64,000 nucleotides of DNA from Acetobacter fabarum. Its GTDB lineage: Bacteria > Pseudomonadota > Alphaproteobacteria > Acetobacterales > Acetobacteraceae. The stretch is from positions 62,001-126,000 of the forward strand of contig NZ_WOTG01000005.1 of assembly GCF_011516925.1 (NCBI RefSeq). The letters are read 5' to 3'. Below are positions 18,355 to 27,459 of the stretch, one piece after another. The notes beneath the pieces were generated by a model. That model did not search any database and was not told where the DNA came from. It saw only the letters and a program-made list of their open reading frames with translations. Positions within the stretch are counted from its first letter, which is position 1; the number at the start of each line of letters is the position of its first letter. Both the position numbers and the translations under genes were made by a program.

Positions 18355-19262
18355 GCGCGCCACCACGGAGCAAAGCTGCTGCCCGCCCAAAACTGGGCCG
18401 GGGACTTGCCGCATTACTGGGGGATGCCGCCGGGGCAGGCATGAGTTCAAAAGGGAATGAATCTGAATACAAGGGTGGTGCTGTGAGCGTTCTTCCGGTT
18501 GAAGCCCTTGTTGCCGGGCCATTCCAGCCTCGGCAGATTATGGAACCGGCCGCCCTTGAGGAACTGGCAGACTCCATTCGCGAGCGGGGTATTTTGCAGC
18601 CTATTCTGGTACGCCCGGACCCGGGCAAAAAAGGCCAGTACCAGATTATTGCCGGTGAGCGCCGGTGGCGGGCCGCTCAGTTGGCCCAGTGCCACGAAGT
18701 GCCCGTGCATGTGCGTGACCTGAGCGAAGCCGATGCCATGGCCGCGGCACTGGTGGAAAACCTCCAGCGTACGGACCTGAATCCGGTGGAAGAAGCCGAA
18801 GGCTTTAACCGCCTGATGGACGATTACAGCCTGACGCAGGAAGACCTTGCCAGAGCCATTGGCAAGTCCCGCCCCCATGTTGCCAACACGTTGCGCCTGC
18901 TCAAGCTGCCTGATGCCGTTCGGGCGGAGCTTAAAAAAGGCACGCTGTCTGCCGGTCATGCCCGGGCATTGCTGGCGCACCCCAACCCTGTGGCTGCTGC
19001 GGCCGAAGTGATTGCCCGTGGGTTGTCAGTTCGCCAGACTGAAGCATTGGTGCAGAAGGCATTGGAGCAGCAGGCCGGTAAGCCGGTGGTGAAGGAAAAA
19101 AAGATCCAGAACCCGGAAATTGCAGCCCTTGAGCGTGATCTTGCCAGCCGGTTGGGGCTCAAAGTGGCCGTTAACTTTGATGGACGCAAAGGGGGCTCTC
19201 TGGAAATCCATTATAAAAGCCTCGATCAGCTGGATACTGTGCTGGCTTTGTTAAAATCCTGA
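18351..19262 (+). CDS. parB: Chromosome partitioning protein ParB
   Basis: CTP-dependent DNA clamp that loads at parS. The N-terminus has the ParA-interacting basic segment ([11 protein letters not shown], residues 14-24). The CTPase/ParB-N domain includes [14 protein letters not shown] and the C-motif GERRWRAA near 101-108. The helix-turn-helix covers [24 protein letters not shown], and a C-terminal dimerisation domain follows. 303 residues is normal. Both its parS targets lie upstream in the same cluster. Confidence 0.96.
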   Translation: MSAPPRSKAAARPKLGRGLAALLGDAAGAGMSSKGNESEYKGGAVSVLPVEALVAGPFQPRQIMEPAALEELADSIRERGILQPILVRPDPGKKGQYQIIAGERRWRAAQLAQCHEVPVHVRDLSEADAMAAALVENLQRTDLNPVEEAEGFNRLMDDYSLTQEDLARAIGKSRPHVANTLRLLKLPDAVRAELKKGTLSAGHARALLAHPNPVAAAAEVIARGLSVRQTEALVQKALEQQAGKPVVKEKKIQNPEIAALERDLASRLGLKVAVNFDGRKGGSLEIHYKSLDQLDTVLALLKS

Positions 19263-19329
19263 ATTTTCAGGCTTGTGCTTATCAAAAAGGGGTGGTAAAA
19301 GACCCCCACTTCAGCCCAATGGGCTGTAA

Positions 19330-19405
<76 letters not shown>

Positions 19406-20096
19406 AATTTTCCTAAATTTTGGTGGTTCAGATGTCAGGCTGGAAAAGTAGTCCAGCCTGCCGGTGTCTCTTCGGAATCATTTGAAACTGTTTTTTCAAG
19501 CTGACTCGGCGCAAGCTTAGTTCTGTTGTCGGCGTGTTCTCAGCCAAGGCTGGAGCTTCCCCCTCGTTTTTCCAAAAATCTGTCTGTTTTTGTGGTTCTA
19601 TGCCCCAAATAGCCATCCGTGCGTTGAGCATATGATGTGCCACCAGGCTCAGCCTTGGTTATGTGTTTGCTGCATTGTGCGGAAGCATGGAGGCGGGTTC
19701 TTATCAAGGAAGAACTCCTGCCTGTCTGAGGTCACGCGCCCTCCGTATGGCCATGTTTTTTAGTAAGGCGAACTAAGCAGAAAAAAGCCGTGCAAAATGA
19801 AAGGGCAAACTGGCTGGACTACGGTAAGCGCCGTTCTTTTAGGGCGGCCCATGCACAGCCATAACGTGTCTGGGGAAGACACTATGCGCCCGCAAGTGTG
19901 GCTACTTCAGGCAATCTAGGGGGATTGGCCGAATGACTGCACAAGAAGTGCTCATCGTAGATAAAGGCAATGCTATCAGCCACACTCAACACGGTGGATG
20001 ATCGCAGTATTTATGAATATCATAAGGGAGGTAAACAATGCGGTAGGATGAACATTTTTGGTATTCATCCAAGCTCCAGAATTTTTCAGGAAAATC
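19406..20096. other. 691-bp gap between tRNA-Lys and tRNA-Gly, possible structured RNA
   Basis: I find no convincing protein gene. Seen: a perfect 9-bp inverted repeat at 19436-19460 (CAGGCTGGA/TCCAGCCTG); a minus-strand ORF of about 71 codons (19428-19643, GTG start) resembling nothing I know; and from about 19690 to 19885 a run of hairpin-forming segments. These include GTTCTT/AAGAAC (19699-19717), GTGTCT/AGACAC (19866-19882) and a long-range pairing of CGTATGGC with GCCATAACG. The run could be a stable small RNA such as 6S RNA, but I cannot identify a family. Transfer, decay of a gene, or plain spacer are also possible. Confidence 0.35.
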
Positions 20097-20171
20097 TGGA
20101 GCGGGCGATGGGATTCGAACCCACGACCCCAACCTTGGCAAGGTTGTGCTCTACCCCTGAGCTACGCCCGC
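20097..20171 (-). tRNA. tRNA-Gly (anticodon GCC)
   Basis: A 75-nt cloverleaf on the minus strand: acceptor GCGGGCG/CGCCCGC, D-arm AGCTCAGGGGTAGAGC, anticodon loop TTGCCAA, T-arm GTGGGTTCGAATCCCAT, and an encoded CCA. Its CCA end takes part in a hairpin with the downstream sequence at about 20074-20101. Confidence 0.96.
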
Positions 20172-20352
20172 ATTGGATGGCCTCCTTTTATGGGGGAGCG
20201 CTCAATTGTGCAAGAGGGAAAATGCAAAAAAGGCGCTTTTTTTTCATGCAACTGCACGCATCTGTCATGGAGCAGCGCTTTGCCAGCCCTTGGCGGTCGG
20301 TTTGCCTGCCTGCTAGACAGGACAGTGCTCCTCGCAGCAAGGAAGGAAAGCC

Positions 20353-22404
20353 GTGACCACGTCCTTATTCCGATCTCTGTACCATCAGGGATTTGTGCGC
20401 GTGGCGGCCTGCACGGCGCCCGTCACCCTTGCAGACCCTTACGCCAACAGGGACCAGATTCTGGCCACGGCCCGCACTTGCGCCCAGCAGGGGGCTGGCT
20501 TGTGCGTTTTCCCAGAACTCGGGCTGAGCGGCTATTCCATCGAGGACCTGCTCCAGCACAGCACGCTCCAGCGTGGGGTGGAAAACGCACTGGTGGAGCT
20601 GGCGCAGGCAACGGTGGATCTGCTGCCCGTGCTGGTGGTTGGGGCTCCTCTGGCCCACAGGAACAGCCTGTATAATTGCGCTGTGGTGCTGCACCGGGGC
20701 CGTATTCTTGGTGTGGTGCCCAAAAGTTACCTGCCCAATTACCGCGAGTTCTACGAAAAACGGCACTTTGCTCCGGGGGCTGCCGTGCGGGGGCAGAGTA
20801 TGCGCCTTGGTGGGCAGGATGTTCCCTTTGGTGTGGACCTGCTGTTTACCGCCCAGGATGTGCCGGGTTTTTGCCTTGGTGTGGAAATCTGTGAGGATAT
20901 GTGGGTCCCCAATCCACCCTCCACAGCGCAGGCCATGGCCGGGGCCACCGTGCTGGCCAACCTGTCTGCAAGCGATATTACCGTGGGCAAGGCCCGTACC
21001 CGCAGTTTGCTCTGCCTCTCCCAGTCTGCGCGGTGTGTGGCGGCCTACCTGTATGCCGCGGCGGGCGAGGGCGAATCCACCACGGATCTGGCATGGGATG
21101 GCCAGACCGCCATTTTTGAAAATGGTGTGCTGCTGGCCGAAAGTGAGCGTTTTCCCACAGGCGCACAGGCCGTTGTGGCGGATATTGACCTTACATTGCT
21201 CCGCCATGAGCGCGCACAGGTTGGCTCCTTTGCCGACTGCGCTGCCATGGCTGGCCCGCCCCAAGCACTCTGGCGTTCCATAGGGTTTACGCTGGCTCCT
21301 CCGGTCTCTGACCTGGGTCTGCTGCGCCCGCTCTCGCGCTTTCCCTTTGTGCCAGCGGACCCCGCGCGGCTGGAGCAGGATTGTTTTGAAGCTTTTACCA
21401 TTCAGGTTTCGGCTCTCAAGCAGCGGCTTAAAAGCTGCCGGGCTGCGGGTATGGTTATTGGTGTATCTGGCGGGTTGGATTCCACCCACGCCCTGCTGGT
21501 GGCGGTACGCACGGCGGACGAACTGGGTTGGCCCCGCACGGCCATACGGGGCTACACCATGCCCGGCTTTGGCACCACGGAGCAGACACTGGCCAGCGCG
21601 CATGCCTTGATGGAGCATCTGGGCATTACGCAGGCAACGCTGGACATCCGGCCTGCCGCAACCCTTATGCTCCAGACCATGGACCACCCCTTTGCCAGAG
21701 GGGAGCCTGTGCATGACATTACGTTTGAAAATGTGCAGGCCGGGCTGCGCACGGATTTTCTGTTCCGTCTGGCCAACCAGCACAACGGTATTGTTATTGG
21801 CACGGGTGATCTGTCGGAGCTGGCGCTGGGGTGGTGTACCTACGGCGTGGGGGACCAGATGGCGCATTACAACGTGAATGCAGGCTTGCCCAAAACCCTT
21901 ATCCAGCACCTTATCCGCTGGTGCATTGCCTCGGGGCATTTCCCGGCGGATGTCTGCGCCGTGCTGCGCACCGTGCTGGCAACCGAGATTTCCCCCGAGC
22001 TGATCCCCGCAACGGCGGGTGCAAGCCAGAGCACGGAAGACACAATCGGGCCATATGCCCTGCATGACTTCACGCTCTATTACGTGCTGCGCCACGGTTT
22101 TGGTCCCGCGCGCATTGCCTTTATGGCCGAACAGGTCTGGCGTGATGCCGGGCAAGGCGCCTGGCCGCCGGGCTTTATGCCGCATGACCACAAAAGCTAC
22201 GGCCTGCCGGTTATTCGCAAATGGCTGAAGGTCTTTATGTTCCGATTTTTTACCACCAGCCAGTTCAAGCGCTCGGCCATGCCCAATGGTCCCAAGGTCA
22301 TGGCGGGGGGGAGCCTCTCCCCCCGTGGGGACTGGCGCGCCCCATCCGATGGCAACGCAACCCTGTGGTTGAAGGAGCTGGAAGAGCATGTGCCCGAAGC
22401 CTGA
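20353..22404 (+). CDS. nadE: Glutamine-dependent NAD+ synthetase
   Basis: Final step of NAD biosynthesis: amidates nicotinate adenine dinucleotide using glutamine. The N-terminal nitrilase-type glutaminase domain shows the Glu-Lys-Cys triad in PELGLSGYS, VPKSYLPNYREF and GVEICEDMWVP. The C-terminal synthetase domain starts near 350 with the PP-loop SGGLDST (about 375-381) and contains GTGDLSELALGW. 683 residues fits the two-domain form. The start is GTG at 20353, supported by GGAAGGAA 7 bases upstream. The 181 bases before it show only a short AT-rich hairpin and no gene. Confidence 0.96.
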   Translation: MTTSLFRSLYHQGFVRVAACTAPVTLADPYANRDQILATARTCAQQGAGLCVFPELGLSGYSIEDLLQHSTLQRGVENALVELAQATVDLLPVLVVGAPLAHRNSLYNCAVVLHRGRILGVVPKSYLPNYREFYEKRHFAPGAAVRGQSMRLGGQDVPFGVDLLFTAQDVPGFCLGVEICEDMWVPNPPSTAQAMAGATVLANLSASDITVGKARTRSLLCLSQSARCVAAYLYAAAGEGESTTDLAWDGQTAIFENGVLLAESERFPTGAQAVVADIDLTLLRHERAQVGSFADCAAMAGPPQALWRSIGFTLAPPVSDLGLLRPLSRFPFVPADPARLEQDCFEAFTIQVSALKQRLKSCRAAGMVIGVSGGLDSTHALLVAVRTADELGWPRTAIRGYTMPGFGTTEQTLASAHALMEHLGITQATLDIRPAATLMLQTMDHPFARGEPVHDITFENVQAGLRTDFLFRLANQHNGIVIGTGDLSELALGWCTYGVGDQMAHYNVNAGLPKTLIQHLIRWCIASGHFPADVCAVLRTVLATEISPELIPATAGASQSTEDTIGPYALHDFTLYYVLRHGFGPARIAFMAEQVWRDAGQGAWPPGFMPHDHKSYGLPVIRKWLKVFMFRFFTTSQFKRSAMPNGPKVMAGGSLSPRGDWRAPSDGNATLWLKELEEHVPEA

Positions 22405-22462
22405 AATACCGCCCAGTCGGCGGAATGGCATTGTGCCCGGTCTTGGGCTATAAGCTGGGACC

Positions 22463-23059
22463 ATGACAACATCGCGCCACGCCACAGTTCACCGCGTTAC
22501 CAGCGAAACCGATATTGCCATTGCCCTGACTCTGGACGGGACTGGCAAGGCTCGGGTTGAAACCGGTATCGGCTTTTTTGACCACATGCTGACCGCCCTG
22601 GCCAAGCATGGCCTGTTTGATCTGGATATAACGGTCAAGGGTGACCTGCATATAGATGGCCACCATACGGTGGAGGATACGGGCATTGCTCTGGGGCAGG
22701 CCATGCGGCAGGCACTGGGCGACAAGCGCGGCGTGCGCCGGTTTGGCTCGGCCCTTGTTCCGCTGGACGAAGCGTTGTGCGAGGCAGTGGTCGATCTTTC
22801 TGGCCGTCCGTTCCTGACGTTTGAGGCCACCTTTGACCGGGACCGCATTGGCGAGCTGGATACGGAACTGGTGGAAGAGTTTTTTCGGGCGTTTGCCATG
22901 TCCGCCATGCTCACCCTGCACCTGAACCAGCGGGCCGGTAAAAACTGCCACCATATTGCCGAGGCAGCGTTCAAGGCTCTTGCCCGCGCACTCCGTATGG
23001 CAGTAGAGCCGGACCCGCGCGCTCTTGGGGCCATTCCGTCGACCAAAGGCGTCCTGTAA
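22463..23059 (+). CDS. hisB: Imidazoleglycerol-phosphate dehydratase
   Basis: Sixth step of histidine biosynthesis, a manganese-dependent dehydration. The two family motifs are GFFDHMLTALAKHG with DGHHTVEDTGIALG, and FFRAFAMSAMLTLHL with NCHHIAEAAFKALARAL. At 198 residues it is the single-function form without the histidinol phosphatase domain of enterobacterial HisB. It is first in the his cluster; 137 bases separate it from hisH. Confidence 0.97.
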   Translation: MTTSRHATVHRVTSETDIAIALTLDGTGKARVETGIGFFDHMLTALAKHGLFDLDITVKGDLHIDGHHTVEDTGIALGQAMRQALGDKRGVRRFGSALVPLDEALCEAVVDLSGRPFLTFEATFDRDRIGELDTELVEEFFRAFAMSAMLTLHLNQRAGKNCHHIAEAAFKALARALRMAVEPDPRALGAIPSTKGVL

Positions 23060-23196
23060 ACCAACCGGCGGCGGGTGTGATTCCGCCATGTTCTGGCCAG
23101 AGCATGGTCCCGCCCCAACAGACAACCAGCCGTGTTTTTTGCCCCGGTGCGGGGGAGTGGCACGGTTTTCCGCACGATCAGAACCAGGAGGGTTTT

Positions 23197-23853
23197 ATGG
23201 CCCAGCCTCTCTCCATTGCTGTTGTCGATTACGAAGGGGGCAATCTGGCCTCTGCCGCCCGGGCTGCCCAGCGTGCTGCCGAGCTTTCCGGCCTTAACGC
23301 CTCGGTGATCATTACCAACGAACCGGGCGAGGTCCGGCGCGCGGACCGTATTATCCTGCCCGGTCAGGGCGCATTTGCGGACTGCGCACAGGGGCTGGAG
23401 GCCATTGCGGGTTTAAAGGACGCCATTTTGCAGGCTGTAGCAAAAGGCACGCCGTTTTTGGGAATCTGCGTTGGCATGCAGCTTATGGCCGAACGCGGGC
23501 TTGAGCATGGTGTAACCGAAGGTTTTGGCTGGATCGCGGGGGAAATCGCCCCCATGGAAGCCCCCGGTCTGCGCCTGCCGCAAATGGGCTGGAATGAGCT
23601 GGAACTCCACCAGTCCCACCCGCTGACCCAAGGGCTGGGCCCAGCCCCGCACGGCTATTTTGTCCACTCCTACGCCCTGCGCAACACCACGGATGACGTG
23701 CTGCTGGCCAGTGCGGATTACGGCGGCAGCGTGCCAGCCATTGTCTGCCGCAATAACGTGGCAGGCACACAGTTTCACGTGGAAAAAAGCCAGACTGTGG
23801 GGCTGAAGATTCTTGCGAACTTTTTAGCATGGCAACCGGAAGCGACGTTCTGA
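23197..23853 (+). CDS. hisH: Imidazole glycerol phosphate synthase, glutaminase subunit
   Basis: Class I glutamine amidotransferase that supplies ammonia to HisF. The nucleophile motif GICVGMQLM is near residues 88-96, and the catalytic His-Glu motif reads TQFHVEKS near 195. The usual family motif is FHPEKS; the proline is replaced by valine here, while the catalytic His and Glu are intact. The open frame extends to 23077, but the ATG at 23197 follows an ideal AGGAGGG and starts at the conserved domain, giving 218 residues. It overlaps the GNAT gene by one base. Confidence 0.95.
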   Translation: MAQPLSIAVVDYEGGNLASAARAAQRAAELSGLNASVIITNEPGEVRRADRIILPGQGAFADCAQGLEAIAGLKDAILQAVAKGTPFLGICVGMQLMAERGLEHGVTEGFGWIAGEIAPMEAPGLRLPQMGWNELELHQSHPLTQGLGPAPHGYFVHSYALRNTTDDVLLASADYGGSVPAIVCRNNVAGTQFHVEKSQTVGLKILANFLAWQPEATF

Positions 23854-24434
23854 TGTCCCGCGTAACCCGCGTCCAGCGCATTCTGTCGCTGGAGGAAGAT
23901 GACCTTCAGGCTTTGTGCGAGTCCGTGGATGCCGCCATTCTGGATGGCGGCGGGTTTGGCTGGTTGCAGCCACAGGGCCGGCAGGTGCTTGAACGTTATT
24001 TCCGCGGTCTGCTGCTGGTGCCCGAGCGCATGCTGTTCGCCATCCGGCTGGATGGGGTTATTGTTGGCGGGGCCCAGCTTATTCGCGCCCCCCGCAATAA
24101 CGAATTACAGGCCATGTGCATTACCCTTGCCCACCTGTTTGTTGCACCGTACGCGCGCAGGCAGGGGCTGGGGGCCGCCTTGTTGCAGGAGGTGGAAAAC
24201 GCCGCACGCAACATGGGCTTCCGGGTGCTGAATGTGGATGTGTTGCAGACACAGACCGCAGCCATTGCTCTATTTGAAAAGACCGGGTTCCACATATGGG
24301 GCAAACACCCGTTTTATGCCCGGGTGGGGGATGAGCTTGTATCGGGGCTGTTCCTTACCAAATGCCTCGATGATACCCTGCCTTTACAGTCCACCAAGAC
24401 CCGTAACGAACAAGAAGCCAGCCACACGCCATGA
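23853..24434 (+). CDS. GNAT family N-acetyltransferase within the his operon
   Basis: A 193-residue acetyltransferase with the GNAT fold: LAHLFVAPYARRQGLGAALL (motif A with R/Q-x-x-G-x-G/A) near 100-120, and ALFEKTGFHIWG (motif B). The substrate is unknown. It overlaps hisH (TGATG) and hisA (ATGA) and so is almost certainly co-translated with the histidine genes. That might mean modification of a pathway protein or intermediate, but this is inference. An in-frame ATG at 23829 would overlap hisH further and is less likely. Confidence 0.88.
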   Translation: MSRVTRVQRILSLEEDDLQALCESVDAAILDGGGFGWLQPQGRQVLERYFRGLLLVPERMLFAIRLDGVIVGGAQLIRAPRNNELQAMCITLAHLFVAPYARRQGLGAALLQEVENAARNMGFRVLNVDVLQTQTAAIALFEKTGFHIWGKHPFYARVGDELVSGLFLTKCLDDTLPLQSTKTRNEQEASHTP

Positions 24435-25192
24435 CCACATCCACGCCCTCCCGCCCGCTGACCCTCTACCCCGCCATTGACCTGAAGGATGGCGCGTGTG
24501 TGCGCCTGCGCCGTGGGGAAATGGACGACGCAACCGTTTATTCCGACAACCCCAGCGCACAGGCCACCGCATGGCAGGATGCAGGGTTTGAATGGCTGCA
24601 TGTGGTGGACCTGAACGGCGCATTTGCCGGGGCATCGGCCAACACACAGGCTGTACGCTCCATTCTGGATGCCGCCCATGTGCCGGTCCAGCTTGGCGGT
24701 GGCCTGCGGGATATGGCCGCCATTGCCGCATGGCTGGAGGCGGGGATTACCCGCGTTATTCTGGGTTCGGTCGCGGTCAAGAACCCCGCTCTGGTGCGCG
24801 AGGCCTGCCGTGCCTTCCCCGGCCGTATTGTGGCCGGGATTGACGCGCGCTCCGGTCTGGTGGCGACCGAGGGCTGGGCAGAAGTGTCGGACATGCAGGC
24901 AACCGACCTTGCCCTGCGGATGCAGGATGCAGGGGTTGGCGCAATCATCTTTACCGAAATCAGCCGGGACGGCATGCTCGAAGGGCTGGATATTGAGCAG
25001 ACCGTAGCGCTGGCCAACACCGTATCCATTCCCGTTATTGCCAGCGGGGGGGTGGGCAGCCTTGACCACCTTGCAGCCCTGCGCGTGGCGGCCAACACCA
25101 CACCGGGCATAGAAGGTGTTATTGTTGGCCGCGCGCTGTATGATGGCCGCGTATCACCTTCACAAGCCCTGCGAGTGCTGAGCGGATGCTGA
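24431..25192 (+). CDS. hisA: Phosphoribosylformimino-5-aminoimidazole carboxamide ribotide isomerase
   Basis: Amadori isomerase of histidine biosynthesis with a (beta/alpha)8 barrel. The N-terminal half has the catalytic aspartate in YPAIDLKDG and the phosphate loop LGGGLRDM. The C-terminal half has the second catalytic aspartate in ISRDGMLEG and the loop ASGGVGSL with VGRALYDG. 253 residues is usual. The ATG overlaps the GNAT stop by four bases, and hisF begins 7 bases before the hisA end. Confidence 0.97.
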   Translation: MTTSTPSRPLTLYPAIDLKDGACVRLRRGEMDDATVYSDNPSAQATAWQDAGFEWLHVVDLNGAFAGASANTQAVRSILDAAHVPVQLGGGLRDMAAIAAWLEAGITRVILGSVAVKNPALVREACRAFPGRIVAGIDARSGLVATEGWAEVSDMQATDLALRMQDAGVGAIIFTEISRDGMLEGLDIEQTVALANTVSIPVIASGGVGSLDHLAALRVAANTTPGIEGVIVGRALYDGRVSPSQALRVLSGC

Positions 25193-25974
25193 AGCTACGC
25201 GTTATTCCCTGTCTGGACGTAAAAAATGGCCGGGTGGTCAAGGGCGTCAACTTTGTTGCCCTGCGTGATGCAGGCGACCCGGTCGAGCAGGCCGCGGTGT
25301 ACGATGCCGCCGGGGCCGATGAACTGACTTTTCTGGACATTACCGCCAGCCACGAAAACCGGGATACCATTCTGGACGTGGTGAGCCGTACTGCAGAAAA
25401 AATCTTCCTGCCCCTGACCGTGGGCGGGGGGGTGCGCACCACGGATGACATGCGCCGCCTGCTGCTGGCCGGGGCCGACAAATGCGCCATGAACTCCGCC
25501 GCCGTGACCCGCCCCGAACTGATTAGCGAGGCCGCGCGCAAGTTTGGCAGCCAGTGTGTTGTGGTTGCGGTGGATGCCCGCCAGACCGCACCGGGCACGT
25601 GGGAGGTTTTTACCCATGGTGGCCGCACCCCAACGGGCATTAACGCCATAGACTGGTGCAAACAGGCTGCCGAGCGCGGCGCGGGTGAAATCCTGCTGAC
25701 ATCCATGGACCGTGATGGCACGGGCAGCGGGTTTGATCTGGACCTGCTGCGCGCGGCAACACAGGCTGTGCGCCTGCCTATTGTGGCCTCTGGTGGTGTT
25801 GGCACGCTCGACCATTTTGTGGAAGGTGCCCGGGCCGGGGCAACAGGGTTGCTGGCCGCCAGTGTTTTCCATTTTGGGCAGTTTACCGTCTCTCAGGTCA
25901 AACAGGCTTTGACCCAGGCCGGACTGCCGGTTCGCCCTTCCCCCGCTCCTTTTCAGGTCAGTCAGACGTCATGA
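25186..25974 (+). CDS. hisF: Imidazole glycerol phosphate synthase, cyclase subunit
   Basis: Partner of HisH: uses the ammonia to close the imidazole ring and releases AICAR. Barrel protein with [15 protein letters not shown] at the start (catalytic Asp 11), [17 protein letters not shown] with the second catalytic aspartate, [12 protein letters not shown] and [11 protein letters not shown]. 262 residues. It overlaps hisA and hisE, giving tight translational coupling. Confidence 0.97.
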   Translation: MLKLRVIPCLDVKNGRVVKGVNFVALRDAGDPVEQAAVYDAAGADELTFLDITASHENRDTILDVVSRTAEKIFLPLTVGGGVRTTDDMRRLLLAGADKCAMNSAAVTRPELISEAARKFGSQCVVVAVDARQTAPGTWEVFTHGGRTPTGINAIDWCKQAAERGAGEILLTSMDRDGTGSGFDLDLLRAATQAVRLPIVASGGVGTLDHFVEGARAGATGLLAASVFHFGQFTVSQVKQALTQAGLPVRPSPAPFQVSQTS

Positions 25975-26453
25975 TCAAAAAAGCTCCGTCAAAAGCCACT
26001 GCCAAAGCCGAGACAAAAACCGTCAAGGCTAAAAAAACCAAGGTGGCAGAAACTCAGGAACTTCCCCCTCTGTCCGATGGGGCAGATGCTTCCGTGCTCA
26101 ACCGGCTGTATGACGTTGTGCAAAGCCGCAAGAACGCGGACCCCGCAGTAAGCCATTCGGCCCGCCTGCTCTCACGCGGTACCTACAAGATCGCGCAGAA
26201 GTTTGGTGAGGAAGCGGTGGAATGCCTGATCGAAGCCGTGGCAGGCCGCACCAGTCTGCTGGTGGGGGAAAGTGCCGATGTGCTGTACCACCTGATTGTC
26301 ATGTGGGTGAATGCAGGCATTACGCCAGATGAGGTCTGGGCCGAACTGGCCCGGCGTGAAGGCACAAGCGGCATTGCCGAAAAAGCCTCACGCCCCAAAG
26401 TATCCCTGCACCCATCCGGCGCAACCGCATCAGACGCAACAAAACAGGACTGA
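25971..26453 (+). CDS. hisE: Phosphoribosyl-ATP pyrophosphatase with Lys/Ala-rich N-terminal tail
   Basis: Second step of histidine biosynthesis. The helical MazG-like core begins near residue 40 with [12 protein letters not shown] and has [13 protein letters not shown] and [13 protein letters not shown], which hold the metal-binding acidic residues. The first 35 residues are almost all Lys, Ala, Thr and Val and are probably disordered; typical HisE proteins are about 110 residues, so this 160-residue form is extended at both ends. The ATG overlaps the hisF stop by four bases. Confidence 0.93.
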   Translation: MIKKAPSKATAKAETKTVKAKKTKVAETQELPPLSDGADASVLNRLYDVVQSRKNADPAVSHSARLLSRGTYKIAQKFGEEAVECLIEAVAGRTSLLVGESADVLYHLIVMWVNAGITPDEVWAELARREGTSGIAEKASRPKVSLHPSGATASDATKQD

Positions 26454-26459
26454 CCGACC

Positions 26460-26834
26460 ATGGCTGTGACCGGCAAAGGCCCTTACGACCAGCAGAACAT
26501 TTTTGCGAAGATCCTGCGTGGTGAAATCCCCTGCAAACCTGTTTTTGAAAACGACTGGGTGCTGGCCTTTGAGGACATTGCCCCCAAAGCCCCCGTGCAT
26601 GTGCTGATTATTCCCAAAAAGCCGTATGTCTCCTTCATGGATTTCAGCAAGACCGCTCCGGCGGAAGAAATTGCCGGGGTCATGCGCGCAGCCGGGCAGA
26701 TTGCCCACACTCTGGGGCTGGAAGAAAACGGCTACCGGCTGATTACCAACGCAGGCACCAATTCGGGGCAGGAAGTCCCGCATTTTCATCTGCACCTCAT
26801 GGGGGGTGGCCCGCTTCCGGCGTTCCCACAATAA
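26460..26834 (+). CDS. hinT: HIT domain protein (HinT-like purine nucleoside phosphoramidase)
   Basis: Histidine triad hydrolase of the HINT branch, acting on adenosine phosphoramidates or aminoacyl-adenylates. The triad HFHLHLM is near residues 110-116; FEDIAPKAPVHVLIIPKK and the C-terminal GGGPLPAFPQ fit the branch. 124 residues. It follows hisE by 6 bases, so it is probably the last co-transcribed gene or is read through from the his operon. Confidence 0.95.
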   Translation: MAVTGKGPYDQQNIFAKILRGEIPCKPVFENDWVLAFEDIAPKAPVHVLIIPKKPYVSFMDFSKTAPAEEIAGVMRAAGQIAHTLGLEENGYRLITNAGTNSGQEVPHFHLHLMGGGPLPAFPQ

Positions 26835-26874
26835 CACGGCTTAACGCCCCCTTTTGCAACAAAGGCACCAGACC

Positions 26875-27456
26875 ATGACGCCTATGGACATGCTTCTCTC
26901 CCGCGCCTCTACCGACCGGCTGCAGGACCCGGCTCCTTCGCCCGAGCAGTTGATGGTTATTCTGGGCACGGCCATGCGCGCACCTGACCATGGTCGCCTT
27001 CAGCCATGGCGTTATGTTGTGATCGAGGGGCAGGACCGCCCCGCTCTGGCCGAGCGCATTGTGGCCAGCATGGCGCGCGTGGAGCCAGAAGCCCCCGCTG
27101 CCAAAATTGAAAAACGTCGCACCCGTTTTGCCACCATGCCCATGATTATGGCCCTGGGCATGCACCTGCAGCCCGAGCATAAAATTCCGCTCTGGGAGCA
27201 GGAAATGTGCGTGGCCGCCGGGGCCATGAACATTCTTAACGCCCTGTATGCAACGGGCTTTGGTGGCGTATGGGTTTCCGGTGCACTGGTGGAGGACGCC
27301 GTTCTGGCGGCCGAGCTGGGGTTAAGCCGGCTGGCGGGCTTTTTGTTTGTGGGTACGCCGGACGGCGCACAGCCTACACCCAAGCGGGCCGACCCCGCCC
27401 TGTTTACTGCGCGCTGGCACGGCCAGCCCGTAACCTTTGGCGCAGACAAGGACTAA
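26875..27456 (+). CDS. Nitroreductase family protein (YdjA-like)
   Basis: FMN-dependent NAD(P)H oxidoreductase of the nitroreductase superfamily. Seen: MRAPDHGRLQPWRY near the N-terminus (FMN phosphate contact), an MCVAAGAMNILNAL helix, TGFGGVWVSG, and the C-terminal GFLFVGTP. 193 residues matches the compact YdjA type. The natural substrate is unknown. The ATG at 26875 follows AAAGG; an upstream TTG at 26854 is also open but less likely. Confidence 0.9.
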   Translation: MTPMDMLLSRASTDRLQDPAPSPEQLMVILGTAMRAPDHGRLQPWRYVVIEGQDRPALAERIVASMARVEPEAPAAKIEKRRTRFATMPMIMALGMHLQPEHKIPLWEQEMCVAAGAMNILNALYATGFGGVWVSGALVEDAVLAAELGLSRLAGFLFVGTPDGAQPTPKRADPALFTARWHGQPVTFGADKD

Positions 27457-27459
27457 CCC

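Noticed and set aside
19428..19643. Minus-strand ORF of about 71 codons after tRNA-Lys
   Set aside because: GTG start without a ribosome site, no family resemblance, and it overlaps an inverted repeat; kept only as a note in the gap entry.
20365..22485. Long antisense frame across nadE
   Set aside because: nadE shows both enzyme domains intact; the antisense frame is a compositional shadow.
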